NCBI GenBank assembly: GCA_015232165.1
Contig: JADGAE010000017.1
Span: 1 to 15,612 of the forward strand
Origin: Nitrospirota bacterium
GTDB lineage: Bacteria > Nitrospirota > Thermodesulfovibrionia > Thermodesulfovibrionales > Magnetobacteriaceae
Direction: 5' to 3'
DNA length: 15,612 bases
The notes below the pieces were generated by a model that worked only from the letters and a program-made list of their open reading frames with translations, had not been told where the DNA came from and made no database searches. This document shows positions 1 to 7,634 of this stretch, one piece after another; positions within the stretch are counted from its first letter, which is position 1, and every line of letters begins with the position of its first letter. A program made the position numbers and the translations under genes.

Positions 1-112
1 ATAATGGGGTCAAGGGGACTTCTTCGTGGTCGGGGCGCCTCGCCCCTCCCCTTGCGGGGGAGGTCTGAGGAGGGGGCGGAGCCGCCCTACTTTTCGTCTT
101 TTCTTTTGGTGT
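1..112 (+). repeat. Interspersed GC-rich double-hairpin repeat, copy A
   Basis: This copy starts at or just inside the window edge. It shares with the copies near 3942 and 5289 the opening AATGGGGTCAAGGGG, a core hairpin around CCCCTTGCGGGGG, a linker like AGGTCTGAGGA, the near-palindrome GGGCGGAGCCGCCC, and a T/C-rich tail (about 94-112). No coding capacity is apparent. The layout suggests a short non-autonomous mobile or REP-like element, which is inference; no flanking target duplication could be defined because the left edge is cut. It lies directly upstream of the promoter of the CZB gene. Confidence 0.75.
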
Positions 113-155
113 TATAACGTAGAACAAATTTACCGTGATTAAGAAATAGGTCTGC

Positions 156-185
156 TTGACAGAGAAGGCAGAGTTGTGGTATAAA
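156..185 (+). promoter_or_regulatory. Sigma70-type promoter for the CZB-domain gene
   Basis: TTGACA at 156-161 and TATAAA at 180-185 are separated by 18 bases, and TG at 177-178 adds an extended -10 motif. Transcription would begin near 191, giving a leader of roughly 105 bases before the ATG at 298. The leader contains a small ATGTA-T5-TACAT inverted repeat (193-207) and a strong Shine-Dalgarno AGGAGGAG at 280-287. Prediction from motif match only. Confidence 0.6.
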
Positions 186-297
186 AACAATCATGTATTT
201 TTTACATAAAGAATAACGTGCGGCATTGAAATGAAATTATTACTTTATAATCTGAGAATTTTCATATGATCGGGGATTTAGGAGGAGTTTTTATTTT

Positions 298-819
298 ATG
301 ATTGACATTACTATAGCCAGGATGACCCATGTGGAATGGGAGTATCAACTTGAATTGGCATTGCAAAAGAGAAATCTCGTAATTAACATGAGACCATACA
401 ATGAATGTGAGCTTGGCGTATGGCTATATAGCAAGGCATTAAAAATGTACCAGGAGATACCCGATATTGAATTACTGGAAAGAGAACACAAGTTATTCCA
501 TATTGCGGCAGAGAAGGTTGTCAAGTGGCATAATGCCCCCAAGATTAGCCCAAGATATGATGCGCAGGCTCAAATAGATTTTGAAGAGGTACGGCAAAAG
601 AGTAAAGAGATAATTTATCTTTTGACGATGCTCGAGTTTAAAATGTTGATAAAATACCAACATGAAAGCTCAGGTCAAGTGGTGGATTTTAAAGGTCTCA
701 TAAAGAACCCGTTAAAGACATTAAACAATATGATTAAAGGCAAGGGTAATATCCACAATGTATCACAGACCTCATTGGACATGTTAAAGGATGATCTGAC
801 AAGAAAGGGCCTGAAATGA
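298..819 (+). CDS. Free-standing CZB (chemoreceptor zinc-binding) domain protein
   Basis: The first ~75 residues match the CZB pattern: His11 in HVEW, Cys37 in the C-x-L-G-x-W-L motif, then His64 and His68 in EHKLFH, which together make the 3-His/1-Cys zinc site of this family. CZB domains are known at the ends of chemoreceptors and diguanylate cyclases, where the zinc-thiolate senses zinc or oxidants. Here there is no membrane segment, no methyl-accepting domain and no GGDEF domain. The remaining ~100 residues are mostly helical and charged and I do not recognise them. The start is set by a strong AGGAGGAG 10 bases upstream of ATG 298. The gene is visibly more AT-rich than its neighbours. 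It lies 82 bases ahead of the repeat-bearing glycosyltransferase, so a regulatory or sensory link to glycan synthesis is possible but is inference. Confidence 0.8.
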   Translation: MIDITIARMTHVEWEYQLELALQKRNLVINMRPYNECELGVWLYSKALKMYQEIPDIELLEREHKLFHIAAEKVVKWHNAPKISPRYDAQAQIDFEEVRQKSKEIIYLLTMLEFKMLIKYQHESSGQVVDFKGLIKNPLKTLNNMIKGKGNIHNVSQTSLDMLKDDLTRKGLK

Positions 820-901
820 TATGTGAACGGTCTGTCTGTTAGGATACGCAAAAAAAATTGCTTGCAGCACAGTGAAACATCCCAGGTTTGGATAGCCTTA
901 C

Positions 902-3880
902 GTGAAGGTATTAAACTACGATAGGGTAATACGTGGTGTCGGAGGCAGAAAGGATGCCTACAAGAGGGCCCTTTTTGCCGCTCAATCCCCCGGTACGGTA
1001 ACCATACACAAGGCTAATCATAGGGATGAAACCCCAATCGTGTCAATAATCCTGCTGGATTGGGAATGTCGGGAACACTACAGCTCGCTGTACTGGCTCA
1101 ACCAACAGGATGTTCCGCGTAATCAGTACGAGCTTATATGGATCGAGCTGTATAACCAGGTAGTGCCGGAGGTGACGGCGCAGGTCGATTGGCATATAAC
1201 ATGCGGACAATCAGGCATGTATCACAAGCACCTGGGATACAACATAGGGGTACTCAATGCCCGCGGCGATATAGTGACCGTTTGTGACAGCGACGCCATC
1301 TTCCCACCTGACTTTATAAGCTCGATAACCGAGTCCTTTGAGTATGACGCCAATAAGGGCTGTCAACGCTCCCTGGTGCTGATGCACCACGAGATGAGGT
1401 CATCCTTTCTGTTTCCGGAGGGGCTCAAGGAGATCGAGGACGTAAAGAGCAAAAAATGGAAGTGGTGGCCGCTAAATCCCAATGCCGGGGCATGTATGTC
1501 CGTCAGAAAGTCCGACGCCATCCGCTATGGCGCCTTCGATGAGCACGACTCCTACAGGGGCTACCTCTGCGGTCCATACGAGTTGGGATGGCGGCTGATC
1601 AACGCGGGGATGCCGGAGGTCTGGTACGACCACACGGTGACGGCCCTGTGGCACTATGCACACCCGGACCCCGTGGGCGTAAACGGACTGAGGGCCTCCG
1701 TCAATATAATCTTCGAAAATACATATCCGCACGTAGACCTACATGCCATAAAGGCCGTAGAGGCCTTTTCCGCCGGTAAGATGCTGCCCTTGCAGGAAAA
1801 CCCCATAGTCTTTGACATGCGCATGAAAGACAGGGTCATTGGCACCACATTTGAGGAACGATACTCCGACCTGACAGGTCCCGAGGGGTTTCCACAGTGG
1901 CTGCTGTGGTACATGACGATAGAGCTGTTTATCTCCCTGTCGATGAAGGTCATCGTGGCCAACATACTAAAACCGGCAATGATAAAGACCCTGAAACTGC
2001 TGCTGGGTAAGAGGCTATATAAATTCATCAGGTCCCTGTTCTATGGAGATTATGAGGAGATCGATATCAATGCCATGCCCGAGATCATTGAGTCCTATCT
2101 GACATACAATATCATCGAATACAGGGGCGTTATCTATGGCATACCCATGTCCCTGGGCAACGTTGACTTTAAAAGCAAAAAGCAGCTCAACCGCAAGGAG
2201 ATCGTCAAGGGCACTAACACCGAGGATGTCAGGGGCAAGATCGAGGAGTCCGGGCGCTTTGACCCGGAGCTTGTCAACTCCGTGGAGGACTACAATATCA
2301 TCAAGTATGGCAAGATGTTTTATGCCCTGCCCATGTCCCTGGGACAGATCGACTTCACCAATGAGACACAAATTAATCGGGCGGAGATACTCAAAGGTAA
2401 CGGCTACGATGAGGTCTTTAGGCTCATCGAGGAGACCAATAACCTTGTCCCCGTCTATGTATGCCCCTGTGAGACATGGTACATAGTGAAGTACAGGCAT
2501 GTCTTTTACGCCATCCCCATGTTTATAGAAAAGACGGATGACAACTGTGACCTTAACTACGGCGATATACTAAAGACAAAGACGAATGAAGACCTGCTGC
2601 TGTTGCTGGAGCACAAGGAAGTCATAAAATGTGCCGACCTTGAACAATTAAAGGGGATAATTGACAATACCGGCGGTGCTCATCCTATTCTGATCTATAC
2701 GGTTGAGAGCTATAATGTTATTAAGTACAACAGGCTCTTCTACGTCGTGCCGACATCCATAGGCGAAATAGACTTCAGCGACGAAAAACAGCTCCAACAC
2801 ACCGATATCGTCAAGGTCGTCGAATACGAGGAGGCCTTGCGTATAGCCCGGGAAAGAAACGATCTCTTGCCGGCGCTACTGCGCACTTACAAGCACTACA
2901 ACGTCGTCAAGTACAAGAAAATAATATATGCCATCCCCTCCTCCCTTGGCAAGATCGACTTTACCAACGAAGCACAAATCAACGTTGAAGACATCCTCAG
3001 AGGCGCCACTATTGAAGAGGTAACGGCCCTCATCGAAGAGGTCTGCCGCCTTGTCCCGGAGCTGATCGACACGGTTGATAACTATAACGTGATCAAGTAC
3101 GACAACGTCTTCTATGGTCTGCCGGCATCCCTGGGCAAGATCGACTTCAATGACAAGACCCGGCTTGAGCACAACGATATAATCATTGGCACCAACCGGA
3201 AAGAGGTCTTATATCTAATCCGTGAAGCTATCCACATCGTCCCGCTTCTTTTATGCTCTTGCGGGCACTATAACATCGTCAAATATCGCGCCGGTTTCCA
3301 TGCCATACCAAAGTCTCTGCAACGGGCGGACTTCATCTACAAGTCCAAGGTCAACTATCACGACATCCTGCGGGAAAAAACCGAGGCAGAACTGCTAACG
3401 CTCCTTCAGCACAAGGACGTACTCCATGCACCATCCGATGAAGGCCTAAAGGCCATGATCGGAGAGATTGGCCGATTTCAACCGGTATTGGTAGATTCCC
3501 TTGCAGGTTATAACGTGGTCAAATATAAAAAGCTGTTCTATGGTCTGCCCAAATCCCTTGGAGACGTTGACTTCACCGATGAAACTCAGACAAACAACGA
3601 CAGGATCATCAAAAGCGCCCTCTACGACAAGGTCTTAAATGCCATCCAACAACGAGACGATGTCGCACCTGAACTTCTCTGTTCCTATGAAGACTATAAC
3701 ATCATCATGTACAAAAATGTCCTCTACGCCGTCCACAAATCACTCGGAGCAGTGGACTTCACGAAGAAATCCCAGATTAATCGCAAGGAAATCTTAAAGG
3801 CAAATACAAAAGAAGAGTTACTCTATTTGTTTGTAAAGAGCGTAAACAGACAGTGGCATTTAGATGAGTACCAGGATTGA
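902..3880 (+). CDS. Glycosyltransferase (GT2-like, GT-A fold) with nine C-terminal tandem repeats
   Basis: Residues ~44-290 look like a family-2 GT-A glycosyltransferase: a beta-strand PIVSIILL, the metal/nucleotide-sugar motif D129-S-D131 after a NIGVLNARGDIV stretch, and a GPYELGWRL motif with E227 where these enzymes carry acceptor-site acidic residues. A hydrophobic helix (~333-356) followed by a basic stretch suggests membrane association. Residues 393-992 are nine tandem units of ~62 residues, each with the core YNxxKY, then FYAxPxSLGxxDF, then a Q-N-x-x-x-I/L-stretch and an acidic helix; units 3 and 7 are longer (78 and 80). The start is a GTG with no clear Shine-Dalgarno, and I saw no in-frame ATG that suits better. 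At 992 residues it is far longer than a simple GT2 enzyme. It likely adds sugars to a surface glycan in the cytoplasm; the role of the repeats is unknown (scaffold, carbohydrate or protein binding). Confidence 0.85.
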   Translation: MKVLNYDRVIRGVGGRKDAYKRALFAAQSPGTVTIHKANHRDETPIVSIILLDWECREHYSSLYWLNQQDVPRNQYELIWIELYNQVVPEVTAQVDWHITCGQSGMYHKHLGYNIGVLNARGDIVTVCDSDAIFPPDFISSITESFEYDANKGCQRSLVLMHHEMRSSFLFPEGLKEIEDVKSKKWKWWPLNPNAGACMSVRKSDAIRYGAFDEHDSYRGYLCGPYELGWRLINAGMPEVWYDHTVTALWHYAHPDPVGVNGLRASVNIIFENTYPHVDLHAIKAVEAFSAGKMLPLQENPIVFDMRMKDRVIGTTFEERYSDLTGPEGFPQWLLWYMTIELFISLSMKVIVANILKPAMIKTLKLLLGKRLYKFIRSLFYGDYEEIDINAMPEIIESYLTYNIIEYRGVIYGIPMSLGNVDFKSKKQLNRKEIVKGTNTEDVRGKIEESGRFDPELVNSVEDYNIIKYGKMFYALPMSLGQIDFTNETQINRAEILKGNGYDEVFRLIEETNNLVPVYVCPCETWYIVKYRHVFYAIPMFIEKTDDNCDLNYGDILKTKTNEDLLLLLEHKEVIKCADLEQLKGIIDNTGGAHPILIYTVESYNVIKYNRLFYVVPTSIGEIDFSDEKQLQHTDIVKVVEYEEALRIARERNDLLPALLRTYKHYNVVKYKKIIYAIPSSLGKIDFTNEAQINVEDILRGATIEEVTALIEEVCRLVPELIDTVDNYNVIKYDNVFYGLPASLGKIDFNDKTRLEHNDIIIGTNRKEVLYLIREAIHIVPLLLCSCGHYNIVKYRAGFHAIPKSLQRADFIYKSKVNYHDILREKTEAELLTLLQHKDVLHAPSDEGLKAMIGEIGRFQPVLVDSLAGYNVVKYKKLFYGLPKSLGDVDFTDETQTNNDRIIKSALYDKVLNAIQQRDDVAPELLCSYEDYNIIMYKNVLYAVHKSLGAVDFTKKSQINRKEILKANTKEELLYLFVKSVNRQWHLDEYQD
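2078..3880 (+). repeat. Nine tandem ~186-bp coding repeats in the glycosyltransferase
   Basis: Units start at residues 393, 455, 517, 595, 657, 719, 781, 861 and 923 of the protein. Seven are on the 62-residue (186-bp) register, units 3 and 7 carry 16-18 extra residues at their end, and unit 9 runs into the C-terminus. DNA conservation is visible but diverged, so the array is old rather than a recent slippage product. Confidence 0.9.
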
Positions 3881-3941
3881 AAAAGAAGGAGCCGAATTTA
3901 TAGCAGATTTCGGTTTGATTAAATACAAAATGCACGTCACT

Positions 3942-4020
3942 TTAATGGGGTCAAGGGGGCTGGCCCCCTTGCAGGGGAGGTCAAGGAGGGGGCAGAGCCG
4001 CCCTCCTTGTTCTTTGTATT
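3942..4020 (+). repeat. Interspersed GC-rich double-hairpin repeat, copy B
   Basis: This is the cleanest copy. It opens with TTAATGGGGTC, followed by GGGGGCTGGCCCCC, the core CCCCTTGCAGGGG hairpin, the linker AGGTCAAGGA, the near-palindrome GGGGGCAGAGCCGCCC and a pyrimidine-rich tail with TTCTTTG. It begins 61 bases after the glycosyltransferase stop codon and ends 38 bases before the O-antigen-ligase start. The GC hairpin plus T/C tail could weakly terminate transcription on the + strand, but the T run is interrupted. Confidence 0.8.
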
Positions 4021-4057
4021 GCACTCAATCTAAATGCGCTATATACAAGGTCTTTGA

Positions 4058-5356
4058 ATGTCAGGCAGCCTGGATACAGTAAGGCAATGGTGGGACAGAC
4101 ATATTGAAGACAAGGTCTTCCCCGCGATCATGCAGTGGGGGATATATGTCTTTGTCTTATTGATGTATGCCGGGAAGTTTGGAACATTTAAGGCGCTGGC
4201 CTTTTACGTCCCAGCATCTGTATGGTTTATCAGGCTGGTGATCAAAAAAGAGGCCGGTTTCCGATGGAACGACTCATTGTTTATTTGCCTGTTGCTGCTT
4301 ACGTTGTCTGCGATTGTCTCATCTCTGTTAAACGTCAATCAGACATCATCGCTTGTAGTGGTCAAGAAGAGCTATCTTAAGATTATCTTGCTCTACTGCG
4401 TCATAGTGGCAGCCTTCAGCGACACCGCCAGGTTGAAGAGGCTTGCGTTTGTTATGGCCTGCACGGCCGTGGTGTATGTTATCGTGGCGTTTTACGAATT
4501 GGCCGGATACCTCATCAAAGAGGGGCGGATCGATTATCTCGATATCAGATATTTCGCGACGATCATCCTGTACTTCTTCCCATTTGTCCTCTTGCAGTAC
4601 ATAGAAAGCCATGGACATAAACGAATGCCGTGGATTGTGACCACGATTGCCTCGGTCATAGCGCTTATTATTATCAGCGTTCGGGCAAGTTGGTTAGCCA
4701 TTGTGGGGGTGTTCATCATCTGGATATATTTTCTAAGGGGTGATTTCTTTAAGAGGATCAATCTTATAACGACCTCGGTGACAGTGCTTTGTCTTGTCAC
4801 TGCGGTATTTTTAATCTTTCCAAGTCAATACAGCCTCATAAAGGGACACATGCAGGAGACTGTCCAGATGTCGCATAGGTTTGCCCAGTGGCAGGTGTTT
4901 GCTGCGATGTCAGGCCAACGACTGCTCTACGGTCATGGCCTCAACCAGGACGACGCCACAGAACACTACCGCCAAACCTTCAATCACCTCTACGGTAGAT
5001 ATCCCACAAAGGACGAACGCACCACGGCACACAATCAACTCCTCACCATCCTGTATCAACATGGGATTGTGGGGCTTGTCATATATATATTCACCATAGG
5101 TATGGTATTGATGCGACTGTACAGGCGGATCACCACCGACGGGATATCCGGTGATTCATATGTGGGAATAGCCATCTTTGCAACAATCGTAGGCGAATAC
5201 GTATTGCGCACGCTCTTTGAGGATAGAAACATCATCCCTCTTGGCTTCCTGATTGGCATGACTGGTGCCTTTACATCAGGACTGAGAATTAAGGGGTCAA
5301 GGGGGCTGGCCCCTTTTATGCCAGTGCGGCTCGCACCTTGCAGGAGAGGTCAATGA
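4058..5356 (+). CDS. O-antigen ligase / polymerase-like membrane protein (Wzy_C family)
   Basis: The 432-residue product is a polytopic inner-membrane protein with roughly ten hydrophobic segments. It has the family layout: paired helices in the first half, an Arg in the ISVRASWLAIVG segment, and a large periplasmic loop (about 260-330) that ends in A-H325-N-Q-L-L, matching the conserved loop His of WaaL-type ligases. The family transfers lipid-linked O-polysaccharide to lipid A-core or polymerises repeat units; ligase versus polymerase cannot be separated from sequence alone. ATG 4058 is preceded by AAGG with a 7-base gap. Flanking glycosyltransferases support a surface-polysaccharide role. 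Residues ~411-432 are encoded by an invading interspersed repeat (copy C), so the native C-terminus has been replaced or extended. Confidence 0.85.
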   Translation: MSGSLDTVRQWWDRHIEDKVFPAIMQWGIYVFVLLMYAGKFGTFKALAFYVPASVWFIRLVIKKEAGFRWNDSLFICLLLLTLSAIVSSLLNVNQTSSLVVVKKSYLKIILLYCVIVAAFSDTARLKRLAFVMACTAVVYVIVAFYELAGYLIKEGRIDYLDIRYFATIILYFFPFVLLQYIESHGHKRMPWIVTTIASVIALIIISVRASWLAIVGVFIIWIYFLRGDFFKRINLITTSVTVLCLVTAVFLIFPSQYSLIKGHMQETVQMSHRFAQWQVFAAMSGQRLLYGHGLNQDDATEHYRQTFNHLYGRYPTKDERTTAHNQLLTILYQHGIVGLVIYIFTIGMVLMRLYRRITTDGISGDSYVGIAIFATIVGEYVLRTLFEDRNIIPLGFLIGMTGAFTSGLRIKGSRGLAPFMPVRLAPCRRGQ

Positions 5357-5473
5357 GGGGGCGGAGGGGATGGGGCACGATTTTCCCGCAGCGGGTCGCA
5401 CCCGCCCCGGCCACAAAACGCCCTCCTTGCAGGGGGTTAGGGGGCGGAGCCCCCCATTCTTTTTCTTTGCTTG
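5289..5473 (+). repeat. Interspersed GC-rich repeat, copy C (composite)
   Basis: It opens like copies A and B (TTAAGGGGTCAAGGGGG, then CTGGCCCC) and ends like them (CTTGCAGGGGGTTAGGGGGC, GGAGCCCCCC, tail TTCTTTTTCTTTGC). The middle (about 5320-5430) holds extra material, including a partial CTTGCAGGAGAGGTCAATGA unit and a separate hairpin GCGGGT-CGC-ACCCGC at 5391-5405. It reads as two partial copies fused or nested. Its first ~68 bases are the last 22 codons and stop of the upstream ligase-like gene. The remainder fills the 154-base gap to the next gene. Confidence 0.75.
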
Positions 5474-5510
5474 TATATAAATTAAGTATGGGCAGGTGGT
5501 ACTTAATAAT

Positions 5511-6671
5511 ATGACGATATACTATCCGGTGCCTGAGTTTATATGCGCTACTCAGGCCAGGTTTGTACAGATCATAAACACCGCCAACTCCATTGCCAAG
5601 GCCGGTCATGTGGTCAAGCTGCTCTGCGGCAGGCAGATGGGACAGCACGCCGACGATATATTCAGGTACTACGACCTGCAACACCACCCAAACCTCGATA
5701 TGGTGTTTCTGCCAATTATGAGAAGAAACATACCACTGTTGCCATTTTCATTTGGAATGTTGTTTAAATTCACGCTGTTTTTCTACCTGCTGTTAAAGGC
5801 CGGCAGCGGGGTCATCTTTGTAAGACACCCAAAGTTGGCGGCCTCCCTGCTCAGGATCAAGCGTCTAGTCAGGATGCCGATAATCTTTGAGGCCCACGAG
5901 ATATTTCACCTCACCACCGAAAGGACAAACAAGCAACACGGACTAAAAAAAACAGAGTCATACATATATGGCAACGTTGACGGCGTCATTACGATATCAA
6001 ACCTACTGAGGGAGGAACTCATGCAGGTGTTTGAGCTTCAGGGCAAGCCAATTGTAACGATCCCCAATGCCGTCAAGAGCGAACTCCTAAATCATAATGT
6101 TGCGGAGGTGGACACTGCCACCAAGGAAGGTCTGCTCTATGCCGGAGGGCTTTATCCGTGGAAGGGGGTTGATACATTGATCAGGGCGATGGCGTTTATA
6201 CCCGGGGAGGTGCTGACAATCGTTGGTGGTGGTGACAGACTAGACGAATTGAAGCAACTCGCCACAGACCTTGGGGTATCAGAGAGGGTTATCTTTACGG
6301 GGTACGTTGAGCAGAGTCGACTCGTTGGTTATCTATCGCGGGCGCGGATTGCCATAATCCCCAACATCCTCCACAAGCCCTCGATTCACTCCTCGCCGCT
6401 GAAGATGTTTGAGTTCATGGCCCTGGGTCTCCCCATTGTGGCATCCAACATCCCCGGCATAACGGATGTCCTAACGGACAAGGTCAACGTGTTGTTGTTT
6501 GAGCCGGGCAACATCAGGCAACTGGCCTCTTCGGTCAAGCACCTTTTGGACAATCCCCTCTACGCCGCCGAGATCGCCGGTAACGCAAAGGCCCTTGCCG
6601 GTGACTATACCTACGACAAACGCTCGGGACAGATCATGGAGTTTATAGCAAACACAGTCAAGCGCGGTTAA
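5511..6671 (+). CDS. Glycosyltransferase family 4 (GT-B fold)
   Basis: The 386-residue product has the two-Rossmann GT-B layout. The N-terminal half binds acceptor (YYPVPEF, then an FEAHEIFH segment at ~125-132). The C-terminal half is the nucleotide-sugar domain, with LLYAGGLYPWKGVDTLI, then VIFTGYVEQSRLVGYLSRA, and the donor motif SSPLKMFEFMALGLPIVAS ending at E301. In the classic E-x7-E pair the first Glu is replaced here by His293, a variation seen in parts of the family. I place the start at ATG 5511 because AGGTGG lies at 5494-5499; an in-frame GTG at 5496 would add five residues but has no Shine-Dalgarno. It acts at the cytoplasmic face to build the polysaccharide made by this cluster; donor and acceptor sugars cannot be read from sequence. 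The stop is 5 bases before the next gene, so the two are probably co-translated. Confidence 0.88.
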   Translation: MTIYYPVPEFICATQARFVQIINTANSIAKAGHVVKLLCGRQMGQHADDIFRYYDLQHHPNLDMVFLPIMRRNIPLLPFSFGMLFKFTLFFYLLLKAGSGVIFVRHPKLAASLLRIKRLVRMPIIFEAHEIFHLTTERTNKQHGLKKTESYIYGNVDGVITISNLLREELMQVFELQGKPIVTIPNAVKSELLNHNVAEVDTATKEGLLYAGGLYPWKGVDTLIRAMAFIPGEVLTIVGGGDRLDELKQLATDLGVSERVIFTGYVEQSRLVGYLSRARIAIIPNILHKPSIHSSPLKMFEFMALGLPIVASNIPGITDVLTDKVNVLLFEPGNIRQLASSVKHLLDNPLYAAEIAGNAKALAGDYTYDKRSGQIMEFIANTVKRG

Positions 6672-6676
6672 TTGTA

Positions 6677-7456
6677 ATGCCTGACAATGAAATGCCAAAC
6701 AAGCTGCCTGTCTCCGTTGTCATCGTCACCAAGAACGAGGAGCTTAACATTGCCGGAGCGCTTCAAAGTGCGTCCGTGGCACAGGAGATCGTTATCGTCG
6801 ATGATTACAGCACGGACAGGACAATAGATATCTGCCGGGCCTACAACACCAAAATATATCAAAATCACTGGCAGGGGTTTGCACCACAAAAGCAGTTTGC
6901 CATAGACCATGCTCAGGGGCCCTGGGTGTTCCTCCTTGACTCCGATGAGCGATTGACGCCCGAGCTTGTGCTGGAGCTGCATCAGGTGGTCAGTGAGGCA
7001 GCCTATGACGGCTTTTACGTCTCCAGGAAGAACTTCTTCCTGGGCAAGTGGATACGGCACGGCGGATGGTGGCCGGACAATACGCTGCGTTTGTTTAAGA
7101 AGGACCTGGCCAACATGCACCAGCGTCAGGTGCATGAGAAGGTGGTCCTCGATGGCAGGGCGGGAAAGCTGCGAAATCCCATTGAGCATTACTCCTACAG
7201 GGGTATCTCGGACTTCATTAAGCGGATGGACATATACACGACACTCTCGGCAGAGGAGATTGCCAAAACTACCGTCAAGTCATACACCTTTGCTTTTACG
7301 CTCAGGCCTATGGCGATGTTTCTGAAGATGTATCTCCTGCGCCTGGGGTTTCTTGATGGCGTGCGCGGGTTTATCCTGGCCGTGTTGTATGCCTTCTACA
7401 CGTTTTTAAAGTACCTCAAGGCCTGGGAAAAAGAAAAGATCGCCCCGCAGAAATAA
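6677..7456 (+). CDS. Glycosyltransferase family 2, WaaE/KdtX-like (LPS core type)
   Basis: At 259 residues it has the usual length of the small WaaE-like GT2 group. Motifs in order: VSVVIVTKNEE near the N-terminus, VDDYSTD with D42/D43, a WQGFAPQKQFAID segment, the metal-binding D88-S-D90-E-R, a GGWWPDNTLRLFKK loop, and HYSYRGISDFIKRMDIY near the end, followed by a hydrophobic C-terminal stretch. Related enzymes add glucose or similar sugars to the inner LPS core; the exact linkage is unknown here. The start ATG 6677 follows the previous stop by 5 bases; a second in-frame ATG lies four codons later. It appears to be the last gene of the glycan region, followed by an AT-rich gap with a new promoter. 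Confidence 0.88.
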   Translation: MPDNEMPNKLPVSVVIVTKNEELNIAGALQSASVAQEIVIVDDYSTDRTIDICRAYNTKIYQNHWQGFAPQKQFAIDHAQGPWVFLLDSDERLTPELVLELHQVVSEAAYDGFYVSRKNFFLGKWIRHGGWWPDNTLRLFKKDLANMHQRQVHEKVVLDGRAGKLRNPIEHYSYRGISDFIKRMDIYTTLSAEEIAKTTVKSYTFAFTLRPMAMFLKMYLLRLGFLDGVRGFILAVLYAFYTFLKYLKAWEKEKIAPQK

Positions 7457-7528
7457 CGACAACGATGTCAACCTTCGAGTTAACTTACCAACATGCGTCA
7501 AATGCGATTGCCCTGCAAAAACCTGCTA

Positions 7529-7558
7529 TTGACAACATTTTTACATTTATTGTATATT
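7529..7558 (+). promoter_or_regulatory. Sigma70-type promoter ahead of the unknown gene and argD-argF
   Basis: TTGACA at 7529-7534 and TATATT at 7553-7558 are 18 bases apart within the AT-rich 178-base gap 7457-7634. Transcription would start near 7565, leaving a ~70-base leader before ATG 7635. I see no clear operator or terminator in the gap. Motif match only. Confidence 0.6.
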
Positions 7559-7634
7559 ATAGTTTGGCTTTATTTTATAGCCATAGTGCAACTTAATACT
7601 AAATTAAAGAGTAGAAGTAGAGAGAAAAGACCGG

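Noticed and set aside
226..251. Second promoter from TTGAAA (226-231) and TATAAT (246-251) upstream of the CZB gene
   Set aside because: The spacer is only 14 bases, too short for sigma70; the 156-185 site is far better.
2015..2500. 161-codon - strand frame opposite the repeat region, with similar frames at 2136-2486 (+) and 2876-3172 (-)
   Set aside because: These are frame shadows of the tandem coding repeats; their apparent repetitiveness comes from the real gene's periodicity.
2078..3880. CRISPR array or non-coding satellite
   Set aside because: The ~186-bp periodicity is in-frame, diverged at DNA level and conserved at protein level, with no short identical repeats and unique spacers.
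3864..4082. 72-codon + strand reading frame between the glycosyltransferase and the ligase-like gene
   Set aside because: It overlaps both neighbours and most of it is translation of interspersed repeat copy B; no Shine-Dalgarno and no recognisable domain.
5496..5510. GTG start for the family-4 glycosyltransferase
   Set aside because: The only Shine-Dalgarno-like site, AGGTGG at 5494-5499, overlaps this GTG and is spaced for ATG 5511; the choice is not certain.
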